This document shows, one piece after another, positions 54,880-63,283 of a DNA stretch of 64,000 bases. A model generated the notes under the pieces. It searched no databases and had not been told where the DNA came from. It saw nothing but the letters and a program-made list of their open reading frames with translations. Source of the stretch: Nannocystis sp. (GTDB lineage Bacteria; Myxococcota_A; Polyangia; Nannocystales; Nannocystaceae). A program made the position numbers and the translations under genes. The DNA lies in assembly GCF_016714285.1 (NCBI RefSeq), contig NZ_JADJNN010000012.1, forward strand, positions 1 through 64,000. Direction: 5' to 3'. Within the stretch, counting starts at the first letter, position 1. Every line of letters begins with the position of its first letter.

Positions 54880-55821
54880 TCAGTACTCGTAGCCGAGCTG
54901 GTAGTTGACGCAGCTCGCGGGGGGGGGGTCGGCGGGGAGATCGGGGTCGCGGCGGACCTCGATCCACACGCTCGCGTCCTCGTCGAGGCCCTTGCAGTCG
55001 AGGTAGGGCTGGAAGCTGCCGAAGCCGCAGCAGCCCTGCTGGCCGAGCGGGGCGTTGTCGGCGACGCTGTCGCCCGGGCACACGACCTTGGTGCCGGCGT
55101 TCTTGCACTGGAAATAGACGCAGACCTGGAGGTCGTCGGGGTCGCCGACGACGGCGGGCGCGACCTTGCCGAGCACGCTGTCGATCGCGTCGAAGGTGAA
55201 CCAGTCGACGTCGCCGGGGCTGCCGAGGGCCTCGCACAGGTAGGTGATGTCGTCGGCGTCGCTCTGCTGCGGCAGGGCGAAGGCCTTGCTCTGGGTCTCG
55301 TTTGGTTCGGCGAGGCTCGTGTCCTCGCAGGTCTCGCGCTCGGCGCAGGGTTGGCAGCTGAGGTCGGCGTGGCAGTAGCCGCCGTCGCAGGGGCTGCCCG
55401 GGTCCTGCGGGGTGTTCTCGGGCGCGGCGTCGGGGCTGCAGGCGTCGACGGTGCAGCTGTTGCCGTCGTCGGGGAGGTCATTGAGGTCGTCGACCGGGGT
55501 GGCGCCGCTGTTGCCGTCGCAGACATAGCTGTGGCAGTCGCCGGGGATGTCGTCGTCGGGCTGGCCGGCGGCGCGGCGGGTGTACACGCAGGCGTCGTCG
55601 ATGCACTGCACGCGCTCGCACAGCGCGGCCGCGGGGCAGTCGTCGACGCCGACGCAGTGCGTCGGTTCGCCGGTGGTCGGCACGAAGGTGGCGGCGGTCC
55701 CGAAGGTGGCGGCCTCGCTGTCGCCCTCGCTGGCGCCCGCGGAGGCGCCGTCCAGCAGGCCGCAGGCGGGCAGCAGCAGGAGGGCGAGTGTGGGGACGAG
55801 GCGAGGCAGGGTGGCGAGCAT
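54880..55821 (-). CDS. Lipoprotein with multiple Cys-rich modules
   Basis: 313 residues, lipobox Cys20 (LPAC). A short Ser/Gly/Glu linker precedes a Cys-rich region typical of Nannocystis-type surface proteins: CVGVDDCPAAALCERVQCIDDACVY, then DCHSYVCDG, CTVDACSPD, CDGGYCHADLSCQPC. The last 130 residues form a domain with DITYLCEALGSPGDVDWFTF, VYFQCKNAGTKVVCPGD and CCGFGSFQ, like the pre-peptidase C-terminal or jelly-roll-type modules of secreted myxobacterial proteins. GATAAT lies 8 nt before the ATG. Convergent with the PfkB gene. Confidence 0.8.
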   Translation of the reverse strand: MLATLPRLVPTLALLLLPACGLLDGASAGASEGDSEAATFGTAATFVPTTGEPTHCVGVDDCPAAALCERVQCIDDACVYTRRAAGQPDDDIPGDCHSYVCDGNSGATPVDDLNDLPDDGNSCTVDACSPDAAPENTPQDPGSPCDGGYCHADLSCQPCAERETCEDTSLAEPNETQSKAFALPQQSDADDITYLCEALGSPGDVDWFTFDAIDSVLGKVAPAVVGDPDDLQVCVYFQCKNAGTKVVCPGDSVADNAPLGQQGCCGFGSFQPYLDCKGLDEDASVWIEVRRDPDLPADPPPASCVNYQLGYEY

Positions 55822-55829
55822 CCGCGGGG

Positions 55830-55835
55830 ATTATC
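55830..55835 (-). promoter_or_regulatory. GATAAT -10 box of the Cys-rich lipoprotein
   Basis: On the minus strand GATAAT then eight bases (CCCCGCGG) before ATG 55821. Confidence 0.45.
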
Positions 55836-55855
55836 GCCAGATCGGGCGCGGATGC

Positions 55856-55861
55856 TAAGGT
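55856..55861 (+). promoter_or_regulatory. TAAGGT -10-like box of the LtaS-like gene
   Basis: TAAGGT followed by nine bases (GCCGCGGCG) before GTG 55871. It lies back to back with the divergent box at 55830. Confidence 0.4.
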
Positions 55862-55870
55862 GCCGCGGCG

Positions 55871-57736
55871 GTGCTGCGCGCGGGTCACAGGGGCGAGGCG
55901 CATGGCGCGGACGATCCGGATGTGCGCGGGCGCCGGAGCTCGCTGCGGCGCGCGCTGGCGCTGGTGGGCGTCGGGGTCGCGGCGAAGCTGGTGCTCGTCC
56001 TGCTGCGCGCGGCCGATGGGGAGGCGGCCGGGCTGCTCGGTCCCTGGGCGCCGCCGACCCTGCTGTACCAGGAGCTGTGGCCGGTGATCGGGCTCTACGG
56101 GCTCGATCGCGCGCTGCTGTCTCTCGGGACCTGGCTCAAGCGACCTGTCCTTGCGGACAGGCTGTGTTGGGGCCTGTACGCGCTGCTGGCGGTGTACACG
56201 GCGATCAACGTGCCGATCGCCCGGCAATTCTCGACGCCGCTGACCTACGCCTTCATCGAGGCGGCCGGGGGGGCGCTGCGCGACTCGATCGCGGCGTACG
56301 CGACGGCGAGCAACGTGGCGGCGCTGCTCGGGCTGCTGGCGCTGGTGCTGGTGGCTCCGCGGATCGTGCGGGCGCCGCGACGGCCCGTGGCGGCGGTCGT
56401 GGTCGGGGTGCTGGTGCTGGTGTTGGGGCCGATCGGGGCGCGGCGCAGCGAGACTCTCGGGCTGCATCGCGGGGCGGTGGCGACGTTGCTCCGGACCTCC
56501 TGGGCGCGCCTGGGGCCGCGTTCGGCGGCGCCCCGGGACGGCGCGGCGGCGGCCATCGAGCTGCCGCCCGAGGGGCCGGGGCTCGAGCTCTCGCACCTGT
56601 CAGGTGCGGCCCGCGGCTACCACGTGATCTGGGTGATCCTCGAGTCGACCGGGGCGCGGCACCTGCCAGCCTACGGCGCGGCGATCGACGCGATGCCGCG
56701 GCTCGGCGAGCTGGCGCGCACGGGCCTGGTGTTCGAGCGCATGTACACGAGCTATCCGGAGAGCATCAAGAGCCTGCTGCCGATCCTGTGTGGGGCCGCT
56801 CCGGCGCCGTACAGCGCGGCGAGTGACTACGCGGCCGGGCTTGCGCCTTGCGCCGCGCTGCCGGCGACGCTGGCGGCGGCGGGCTATCGCACCGGGCTGT
56901 TTCACTCGGGGCGCTTCATGTATCTCGGGATGCAGGCGATGGTGGAGGGGCGGGGCTTCGACGTGCTGGCCGACGCGGCGGAGATCGGCGGACCGTATGC
57001 GGCGAGCTTCGGCACCGACGACCGCTCGACCGCGCGGCGGGTGCTTGGGTTCATCGACGAGCGCGGCGAGCGGCCGGTGTTCGCGCTGTACATGCCGATC
57101 GCGGGGCACCACCCGTACCGCTCGCCGGGCGCGGGGACGCGGCCGTTCCCGGCGCACACGGAGGCGGAGCACCATCGCAATGACCTGCACGTCGGCGACG
57201 AGGCGCTCGGCGAATTGATCGACGGGGTGCGCGCGCGCGGGCTGATGGATCGGACGCTGTGGATCGTGATGGGCGACCACGGCGAGGCGTTCCACGAGCA
57301 CCCGGGGAACTTCGCCCACTCGCTGTTCGTGTACGAGGAGAACGTGCACATCCCGGTGATCATCGTGGTGCCGGGGGCGCTGCGGCAGGCGTTGCGGGTG
57401 CCGCAGGTCGGCGGGACGATCGACCTGGCGCCGACGCTGCAGGACCTGCTCGGCCTGCCGCAGACCGGCGTCGGGCGATCGCTGCTGCGCGGCGAGCCGG
57501 GGGTGGCCCGCTTCTTCACCGATCACAGCACGCTGCTGCTCGGGCTGCGGCAAGATCGCTGGAAGTGCATCGTCGAGCCGGAGGCCGGGCGCACGCGGCT
57601 GTTCGACCTCGAGGCGGATCCTGGCGAGACGGTCGACCTCGCGGGACAGGAGCCGGCCCGCAGCGAACGCTACCGCGAGGCGCTGATGGCCTGGTCGGCG
57701 CAGCAGTCGGCGCGGCTCGGCACCCACCTGCGTTGA
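55871..57736 (+). CDS. LtaS-like sulfatase-fold membrane enzyme
   Basis: 621 residues from GTG 55871. About five membrane helices occupy residues 28-190, then the extracytoplasmic alkaline-phosphatase-superfamily domain: ILESTGARHLPAYG with T260 as the probable nucleophile, SYPESIKSLLP, MYLGMQAMVEGRGF, and WIVMGDHGEAFHEH with metal ligands D469 and H470. It resembles lipoteichoic-acid synthase and phosphoethanolamine or phosphoglycerol transferases that modify envelope lipids or glycans. A perfect 7-bp GGACAGG hairpin (56144-56161) lies in frame between two membrane helices (RPVLADRL). Confidence 0.82.
   Translation: MLRAGHRGEAHGADDPDVRGRRSSLRRALALVGVGVAAKLVLVLLRAADGEAAGLLGPWAPPTLLYQELWPVIGLYGLDRALLSLGTWLKRPVLADRLCWGLYALLAVYTAINVPIARQFSTPLTYAFIEAAGGALRDSIAAYATASNVAALLGLLALVLVAPRIVRAPRRPVAAVVVGVLVLVLGPIGARRSETLGLHRGAVATLLRTSWARLGPRSAAPRDGAAAAIELPPEGPGLELSHLSGAARGYHVIWVILESTGARHLPAYGAAIDAMPRLGELARTGLVFERMYTSYPESIKSLLPILCGAAPAPYSAASDYAAGLAPCAALPATLAAAGYRTGLFHSGRFMYLGMQAMVEGRGFDVLADAAEIGGPYAASFGTDDRSTARRVLGFIDERGERPVFALYMPIAGHHPYRSPGAGTRPFPAHTEAEHHRNDLHVGDEALGELIDGVRARGLMDRTLWIVMGDHGEAFHEHPGNFAHSLFVYEENVHIPVIIVVPGALRQALRVPQVGGTIDLAPTLQDLLGLPQTGVGRSLLRGEPGVARFFTDHSTLLLGLRQDRWKCIVEPEAGRTRLFDLEADPGETVDLAGQEPARSERYREALMAWSAQQSARLGTHLR
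56144..56161. repeat. Perfect GGACAGG hairpin in a membrane-loop segment
   Basis: CCTGTCC-TTGC-GGACAGG, 7-bp stem, in frame between membrane helices. A decayed copy, CTGTCTCTCGGGACCTGG, lies about 25 bp upstream. Confidence 0.8.
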
Positions 57737-57740
57737 GCGA

Positions 57741-58586
57741 TCACCACAGGCGCTGGCCCATGCGCAGGTGGGCGCCGAGCGGCGGCGGTAGGCCGGCGAG
57801 CGCGGGCGGGACCAGGAGGACCACGGTGGAGCCGAAGCTGAAGTGGCCGAGCTCCTCGCCGCGGGCGAAGTGGCGGCCCCAGGGCACGGGGTAGGGGCGG
57901 ACGAAGTCGCGGCGCTCGCGGCCCTGCAGGTGGATGCCGCCGATCAGGCTGGCGCCGACCATGACGAGCAGGAACTCGGGGCCGGCGTCGCTGCGACAGC
58001 GCAGGGTGACCCGCTCGTTGCGCTCGTAGATCCGCGGGATGTGGCGCAGGGCGTCCTGGTTCTGCGGGAAGGCGCGGCCGGAGATCCAGCGCAGATCGAC
58101 GACGGTGCCGGCGAGCGGCATGTGCACGTAGTGGTAGCCGTGCGGGGTGAGGAAGATGGTGGTGTAGCGGCCGCCCTCGTAGTCGGCGAGCGGCAGCACC
58201 GGGCCGCGGCCGCTGGTGAGGCGGGCGAGCGACAGCGGGACGCCCTTGATCTGGAGGATCGCGGCCTCGGCGATCGGTCCGGCGCCGACCACCACGCCGT
58301 CGACGGGGGCGATGAAGCCGTCGCCGATCGGGCGCGCGCCGGGTCGGAGGCGGCGCAGGAAGAAGGACTCGAGGCTGGCGAAGGGGCCGGGGAGGTAGTC
58401 GTCCATGCGGATCGCGGCGCGCTCGGTCCAGCGACGCACGGCGAGGTCGATCGCCCAGCGCGGCCGCGTGGCCCGGGCGAGCGCGCGGCTGAGGCGGCCG
58501 AGCAGGCCGTGCGGCAAGTAGCGATAGAGGCGCAGGAACGTGGCGCTGCGGTGCAGACGGAGCGTCCCGGGCCGGTGCCAGCGCAT
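57741..58586 (-). CDS. psd: Phosphatidylserine decarboxylase
   Basis: 281 residues from ATG 58586. Family motifs: FIAPVDGVVVG, HGYHYVHMPLAGTV (His motif for self-cleavage), GASLIGGIH, and FGSTVVLL with S253 as the residue that becomes the pyruvoyl group after self-cleavage. It makes phosphatidylethanolamine from phosphatidylserine at the inner membrane. It is convergent with the LtaS-like gene 4 bp away, an enzyme family that can use phospholipid head groups. Confidence 0.9.
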   Translation of the reverse strand: MRWHRPGTLRLHRSATFLRLYRYLPHGLLGRLSRALARATRPRWAIDLAVRRWTERAAIRMDDYLPGPFASLESFFLRRLRPGARPIGDGFIAPVDGVVVGAGPIAEAAILQIKGVPLSLARLTSGRGPVLPLADYEGGRYTTIFLTPHGYHYVHMPLAGTVVDLRWISGRAFPQNQDALRHIPRIYERNERVTLRCRSDAGPEFLLVMVGASLIGGIHLQGRERRDFVRPYPVPWGRHFARGEELGHFSFGSTVVLLVPPALAGLPPPLGAHLRMGQRLW

Positions 58587-58660
58587 CGCTCGAGGGTAAC
58601 ACCGGGCGCCCGAGGAATACACGCTGTGGGCCCGCGGTAGCGCTCGCGGAGGGTGTCACG

Positions 58661-59533
58661 ATGGAGCTCGTGGGTCTCGGCGCGGCCGCGGGTCTGTGCC
58701 TGTGCACGATCTGGCTGGCGCCGGCGCAGGAGCTGCGCGCGGGCGAGGCGGCGCAGGCCAGGGTGAGCCAGGCGGCGGCGGCGAGTGAGCGTGTCGTGCC
58801 TGCGCCGCGGGTGTCGGCCGGGCTCATGCTGCGTGAGGATCGATCGCCGGACACGGGTCCGAAGCTGCGGTCGATCGGCGGCGGGCGGCTCGTGCACGAG
58901 GACGGTCGCTTCACCGCGACGATCGCGGCGGACGGCAGCGTCCGGTTCAAGGATGTGTGGGTCAAGCCGAAGGTCGTGGTCGTGGGTCTCGATGTCCTGA
59001 GTGGCAAGGCGGACGAGTCGCAGCCGCGCGACGCGTTCGCGGAGCGGGCGGTGTACCCCTTTGGTCCGTCGACGGCGGCGATGCTCGGCGGCGGCGGCGG
59101 GGTGCCGGGGCTGGCGGACATGCTGATCGGGACGCGGCACGCGGCCGCGAAGACCCGCTTCCTGCGCGCGACCGAGGCGCTGCGCATGCGGATGGCGTAC
59201 GCGTGGCTGCGGCAGCAGCTGGAGGCGCAGCTCGGCGAGCTGGTGCCGCGCATGCTGGCGATCTGGCACGACCGGTCGCTCGCGCTGGCGGAGCGGCGGC
59301 GGCGGATCTTCGTCGCGTGGGACGAGTGCGCCGAGGCGAGCGCGAGCCCGGGCTCGCCCGCGGAGGCGCTGCGCGGGGAGGCGGCGATGCAGGCCCGCGA
59401 TCGCATCGAGCGGCTGGTGCGGACGATCGCCCCGTCCGGATCGCCGCAGCAGTTCACGCCGGCCGAGCTGGAAGCGCTGAACGCGGGGCGTCGCAGTCGG
59501 CGGCGCTTCGAGCCGTACGCGGCGGGGCCGTGA
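58661..59533 (+). CDS. Uncharacterised exported protein
   Basis: 290 residues with GGAGGG before ATG 58661. The N-terminus MELVGLGAAAGLCLCTIWLAPA is a signal peptide or anchor. The middle has a strand-rich stretch (GGGRLVHEDGRFTATIAADGSVRFKD) followed by a Gly-rich loop, and a predicted helical half (ALRMRMAYAWLRQQLEAQLGELV). A few Glu and Arg residues recur, but I recognise no family. Near homologues may exist in other myxobacteria; a profile search would settle this. Tail to tail with the desaturase-methyltransferase fusion. Confidence 0.6.
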   Translation: MELVGLGAAAGLCLCTIWLAPAQELRAGEAAQARVSQAAAASERVVPAPRVSAGLMLREDRSPDTGPKLRSIGGGRLVHEDGRFTATIAADGSVRFKDVWVKPKVVVVGLDVLSGKADESQPRDAFAERAVYPFGPSTAAMLGGGGGVPGLADMLIGTRHAAAKTRFLRATEALRMRMAYAWLRQQLEAQLGELVPRMLAIWHDRSLALAERRRRIFVAWDECAEASASPGSPAEALRGEAAMQARDRIERLVRTIAPSGSPQQFTPAELEALNAGRRSRRRFEPYAAGP

Positions 59534-59548
59534 GGGCCGGGCCAGTGA

Positions 59549-60811
59549 TCAGATCGCTGGTGTCGAGGTGCCGCGCGGGTGCACGAGGTTCAGGCGCTTG
59601 AGCAGCGGCCAGGAGACGACGACGCCGGGGCCGCGGCGGCGCCACAGCCAGTCGTGGACCAGGCGCGGCGGGCCGGCGGCGCTGTAGACCGCGGCCCGGT
59701 CGCCGACCAGGGCGAGCGGGACGATCACGAGGTCGTGGGTCTGCGGCGCGCGCGGGTCCCAGGTGGCGTGCACGAGCTCGACCGCGAGGTGGCCGCTGGC
59801 GGCCAGGTGGGCGCGGGCGCGGGCGAGGTGGCCGGCGTCGGCGTCGACGATCGTGACGCGGGCGGCTGGCCACACGCGGGCCAGGGCGAGGGCGGTGCGC
59901 GGGAACAGGCCGCCGCCGATGACGGCGATCCGGACGGGCCTTCGGGACAGGTCGGATGGGACATGTCCTGGAGGACAGGTGGCGGGATCGTGGGACAGGT
60001 CGGAGGGGACATGTCCCGGGAGACAGGTGGCGAGCTCGGGCATCAGCCGCGCGAGGGCGCGGGCGTGGCTGGCGACCAGGCGGGCTTGCAGGCGCGGGCT
60101 GCGGAGGGCGAGGCGCTCGAGGCCCCCGAGGCCGCGGGCGAGGGCGCTGGCGAGGGCGAGGTGCAGGCCGCGGAGCACCGGGGGCCAGGGGCTGCGCGGG
60201 GCGTCGGCGAGGCGGCGGGCGGGGAGGGCGGTCCAGTGGGCGCCGGGCCAGCGGTGGTGCTCGGCGTGGAGGCCGTCGTTGAGCCACAGGAGGTTGTAGA
60301 GGCGGCCGTCGTGGGAGACGCCGCCGCGAGCGGCGAAGGGGTGCTCGCCCAGGCCCTGGAGCTGGCACAGGCCGAGGCCGAGGAGGAAGCCGGGGAGGTA
60401 GACGAGGAGCAGGAAGCGGGGGGCGAGGACGGCGAGGGCGAGCCAGAGGTGGGCGACGGCGGCGAGCTCGAGGCTGCCCTGGAGGCCGAGGCGGAGCGGG
60501 CCGGGGGCCTCGCCGCGGTGGTGGGCGAGGTGGCGGGCGCGCCAGATCGTCTGCGGCACGCCGGTGAGCAGGGACAGGGCCAGCGAGAACAGGCGGTTGG
60601 GCAGCCGCGCCCGGAACACCGGGGTGTGCAGGTGGATGTGCGCGGCGGTGTTGGAGACCCACCAGACGACCAGGCCGATCGCACAGGTCGCAAGGGACAT
60701 GCCCCAGAGGCCATGTCCCGAGAGCCAGACGGTGAGCGGGGCGAGCAGGGCCAGGAGGGCCGGGAGCGCGACGACCCAGGCGTCGCGCGGGCTGTGGCGC
60801 CAGCGCGGCAC
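59549..60811 (-). CDS. Fatty acid desaturase fused to a SAM-methyltransferase-like domain
   Basis: 420 residues from GTG 60811. The N-terminal part has four hydrophobic helices and the three His boxes of membrane desaturases: HIHLH (58-62), HLAHH (94-98) and HAEHH (182-186). The C-terminal part from about 294 is a Rossmann domain (IAVIGGGLFPRTALALAR, then VTIVDAD) like nicotianamine-synthase-type methyltransferases. The two are joined by residues 261-292, which are two copies of ATCxPGHVPSDLS, encoded by 48-bp GGACAGGT repeats. A second palindrome cluster lies in the first helix. The start is 3 bp after the MYXO-CTERM gene stop. Confidence 0.78.
   Translation of the reverse strand: MPRWRHSPRDAWVVALPALLALLAPLTVWLSGHGLWGMSLATCAIGLVVWWVSNTAAHIHLHTPVFRARLPNRLFSLALSLLTGVPQTIWRARHLAHHRGEAPGPLRLGLQGSLELAAVAHLWLALAVLAPRFLLLVYLPGFLLGLGLCQLQGLGEHPFAARGGVSHDGRLYNLLWLNDGLHAEHHRWPGAHWTALPARRLADAPRSPWPPVLRGLHLALASALARGLGGLERLALRSPRLQARLVASHARALARLMPELATCLPGHVPSDLSHDPATCPPGHVPSDLSRRPVRIAVIGGGLFPRTALALARVWPAARVTIVDADAGHLARARAHLAASGHLAVELVHATWDPRAPQTHDLVIVPLALVGDRAAVYSAAGPPRLVHDWLWRRRGPGVVVSWPLLKRLNLVHPRGTSTPAI
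59944..60039. repeat. Two 48-bp GGACAGGT repeats forming a domain linker
   Basis: GGGACAGGTCGG(A/G) ... GGGACATGTCC ... GACAGGTGGCG occurs twice, 48 bp apart (59944 and 59992), in frame between the desaturase and methyltransferase-like domains. Confidence 0.85.
60683..60725. repeat. GGACATG palindrome cluster in the desaturase N-terminus
   Basis: ACAGGTCGCAAGGGACATG, then GGCCATGTCCCGAG, in frame within the first hydrophobic helix (LSGHGLWGMSLATC). Confidence 0.6.
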
Positions 60812-60814
60812 GGG

Positions 60815-61714
60815 CTAGGCGCGGCGGCGGCGGAGGCCGAGGACGCCGAGGAGGGCGAGCGCGGCGAGGCCGGGGCGGGCCGGGGCGGCGCTGTCACAGG
60901 CGCAGCCGCCCTTGTCGTCCGCGCCGCTGGTGTCGGTGGCGGTGGCGGTGGCGGTGGTGTTGTTGCCGCCGCTGGTGGAGCCGGCGCCGCCTTCGGTGGG
61001 TGCGGAGGTGGCGGGGGCAGTGTCGCTGCCGCTGCCGCTGCCGGCGCCGCCGGTGCTCGCGTCGGTGGTGGCCGGGGTGCCGCTGGTGGAGCCGGGGTCG
61101 CCGCTGGTGGAGCCGGGGGCGGTGGTGGTCTCGGGGGGCGCGGTGGTGGTCTCCGGAGTGCCGGTGGAGCCGAGCTCACCGGTGGAGCCGGGGTCGCCGG
61201 TGCCCGAGGTGGTGCCCGGCGGCGGATCGTCGGGCGGCGGGTTCTCGACCTGCCAGGCCTTGATCGCGGCGCAGGGGGAGAAGCCCTGGACCACGCCGAG
61301 CGCGATCGGGTAGGCGTCGGGCTTCTGCTCGGGGTCCATCGCGGGGCGCACCGTGCCGTTGTTGAGCTGGCTGTTGTCACCCCAGCCGCGGCAAATGTCG
61401 TCGCTGCCGACGGCCTTCTGCAGCTCGGTCCATTGCATGAGGCACATCGGTTGCTCCTTGGGCAGCGCGCAGTTGTAGAGCATGTAGCCGTACTGCGGGA
61501 CCGAGTAGCCGGGGTAGTCGGGGAAGTCGGGCTGCTGGTTGGCCACCATGAACACGCCGTCGATGCGGACGACCGGGACCTTCATGTTGGGATCGAAGGT
61601 GACCTTGTCGAGGCGGCCCCACACGCCGGCGGGGGAGCTGGCGTGGGCGACGGAGGCGAGGCCCAGGGTGGTGAGCACAGCGGCGAGGAGGGGGACGCGG
61701 CGCAGGTAAGTCAT
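60815..61714 (-). CDS. MYXO-CTERM-type exported protein
   Basis: 299 residues from ATG 61714 with GGAG six bases upstream. A cleavable signal (to about AHA-SS near 26) precedes a globular domain (WGRLDKVTFDPNMKVPVVRIDG, a DUF-like fold with PQYGYMLYNCALPKEQPMCLM). A long Thr/Ser/Gly linker then leads to the C-terminal sorting signal: GCACDS, a hydrophobic helix (LAALALLGVLGL) and RRRRA, the MYXO-CTERM pattern. It should be lipid-anchored to the surface after processing. It is followed after 3 bp by the desaturase fusion gene. Confidence 0.82.
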   Translation of the reverse strand: MTYLRRVPLLAAVLTTLGLASVAHASSPAGVWGRLDKVTFDPNMKVPVVRIDGVFMVANQQPDFPDYPGYSVPQYGYMLYNCALPKEQPMCLMQWTELQKAVGSDDICRGWGDNSQLNNGTVRPAMDPEQKPDAYPIALGVVQGFSPCAAIKAWQVENPPPDDPPPGTTSGTGDPGSTGELGSTGTPETTTAPPETTTAPGSTSGDPGSTSGTPATTDASTGGAGSGSGSDTAPATSAPTEGGAGSTSGGNNTTATATATDTSGADDKGGCACDSAAPARPGLAALALLGVLGLRRRRA

Positions 61715-61861
61715 GGACAGCTCCAATGCGGCGAAGGGAGGGCCGGCAGCCGACCGTATCACAGCGGCGCGGACCGCGATGGCGGCCGACGGTCCGTGGT
61801 CGTTGGCGCGTCGCGGAGAACGCGCTACGACCTGGGGCAAGCCCCTAGAGGCGCCGCTTGT

Positions 61862-61867
61862 GATAAT
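61862..61867 (+). promoter_or_regulatory. GATAAT -10 box of the RIO kinase
   Basis: TGTGATAAT, a strong extended -10, then twelve bases including GAGG before ATG 61880. Confidence 0.45.
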
Positions 61868-61879
61868 GAGGCGAACCCC

Positions 61880-63229
61880 ATGCGCACCCCGGAGGCCCTG
61901 GAGACGCTCGTCGAGTACGGCATCGTCGAGGAGGTGCTGCGCCCGCTGATGAGCGGCAAAGAGGCGCAGATCTTCCTCGTGCGATCGGCCGGCGAGCTGC
62001 GCGTGGCGAAGATCTACAAGGACGCGGAGCAGCGGTCGTTTCGCCAGCGCAGCGACTACACCGAGGGCCGCACGACCCGCAACACGCGCGACCGCCGGGC
62101 GATGGCCAAGCACTCGCGCCACGGCAAGGCCCAGGACGAGGCGGCCTGGCGATCGGCGGAGGTCAACGCGATCTATCGCCTGAGCGAGGCGGGCGTGCGC
62201 GTGCCGGTGCCGTACCACTTCATCGACGGCGTGCTGGTGATGGAGCTGGTCCGCGATCACGAGGGCCAGCCGGCGCCGCGCCTCGGCGACCTGGTGTACG
62301 CGCCCGCGGTGGCCCAGCAGATCTTCGACATCCTGCTCGCTGCGGTGGTGCGGATGCTCTGCGCCGGGGTCGTGCACGGCGATCTGTCCGAGTTCAATGT
62401 GCTGATGGCCGCGGACGGGCCGGTGGTGATCGACTTCCCGCAGGCGGTCGACCCGGCGAGCAACCTGAGCGCGCGCAAGCTGCTCATCCGCGACGTCGAT
62501 AATCTCCACACTTTCCTCGGCCGACACTTTCGCGGCTACCGCCCGCTGCCCTACGCGCAGGAGATGTGGGAGCTGTATCAGCAGAACCTGCTGACCCCGG
62601 AGACGCGCCTGCGCGGGCGGGTGTCGGCGTCGCAGCGGCCGACGAATACGTCGGAGGTGCTGGCGCTGATCGGCGACGCGGAGCGCGAGCAACGGCGGCG
62701 CAGCGGGGCGGCGCCGCAGGGGGCGTCGCAGCGGGGGTCGCCCTCGGGGCCGCGCGGGTCGCAGGGGTCGCAGGGTCAGCAGGGTTCGCGGGGTCCGCAG
62801 GGATCGCGGGCATCGCAGGCTCCGCGGGCATCGCAGGCTCCGCGACAGCAGCCAGATCGTGGTGGGCCGCGCGGGCCGAAGGTCGAGGTGGTGGTGAAGC
62901 GCGGCGGGAGCTCGCAGCAGGACGCTCGACGCGACGAGGCCGCGAGGCCGGCGCAGGAGCCGCGGCGTGACGGGGCTGCGGCGCCGGCTCGCCAGGAGCC
63001 GCGACGCGACGGGGCTGCGGCGCCGGCTCGCCAGGAGCCGCGACGCGACGGGGCTGCGGCGCCGGCTCGGCAGGACGCGCGGGCCGGGGTGCGTGAGGCG
63101 AAGGCGCCAGTACAGGATGCCCAGGGCACGGCGGCGGCGCAGGACCCCAGCGCGGACGAGGGCGCGTCGCGACGGCGGCGACGTCGGCGCTCGCGCGGAT
63201 CGGCGGCCAGCGACGCGCCGGGGGCCTGA
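61880..63229 (+). CDS. RIO-type protein kinase with long basic repeat tail
   Basis: 449 residues. RIO1-like kinase core: SGKEAQIFLV (nucleotide loop), K44, HGDLSEFNVL with catalytic D168 and N173, and VIDFPQAV with metal-binding D185. Residues 270-449 are low-complexity: Gln/Gly/Ser/Arg repeats, three 13-residue QEPRRDGAAAPAR units and a final RRRRRRRSRG. RIO kinases act in ribosome maturation in archaea and eukaryotes; bacterial versions are less understood. The basic tail resembles RNA-binding tails, which fits a ribosome role. Confidence 0.87.
   Translation: MRTPEALETLVEYGIVEEVLRPLMSGKEAQIFLVRSAGELRVAKIYKDAEQRSFRQRSDYTEGRTTRNTRDRRAMAKHSRHGKAQDEAAWRSAEVNAIYRLSEAGVRVPVPYHFIDGVLVMELVRDHEGQPAPRLGDLVYAPAVAQQIFDILLAAVVRMLCAGVVHGDLSEFNVLMAADGPVVIDFPQAVDPASNLSARKLLIRDVDNLHTFLGRHFRGYRPLPYAQEMWELYQQNLLTPETRLRGRVSASQRPTNTSEVLALIGDAEREQRRRSGAAPQGASQRGSPSGPRGSQGSQGQQGSRGPQGSRASQAPRASQAPRQQPDRGGPRGPKVEVVVKRGGSSQQDARRDEAARPAQEPRRDGAAAPARQEPRRDGAAAPARQEPRRDGAAAPARQDARAGVREAKAPVQDAQGTAAAQDPSADEGASRRRRRRRSRGSAASDAPGA
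62954..63070. repeat. Three 39-bp tandem repeats in the RIO tail
   Basis: CAGGAGCCGCGACGCGACGG-type units at 62954, 62993 and 63032, encoding QEPRRDGAAAPAR three times. Confidence 0.85.
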
Positions 63230-63271
63230 GGGCGAGGACGAGGGAGCCACCGCTCGTGGTGCCCACTGGGG

Positions 63272-63277
63272 TACACT
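63272..63277 (+). promoter_or_regulatory. TACACT -10 box
   Basis: GGGTACACT followed by six bases before ATG 63284. Confidence 0.4.
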
Positions 63278-63283
63278 GGCCCA

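Noticed and set aside
59579..61879. The long plus-strand frame upstream of the RIO kinase
   Set aside because: It is antisense to the desaturase fusion and MYXO-CTERM genes; the kinase domain begins at ATG 61880 right after a -10 box, and the upstream translation is low-complexity.
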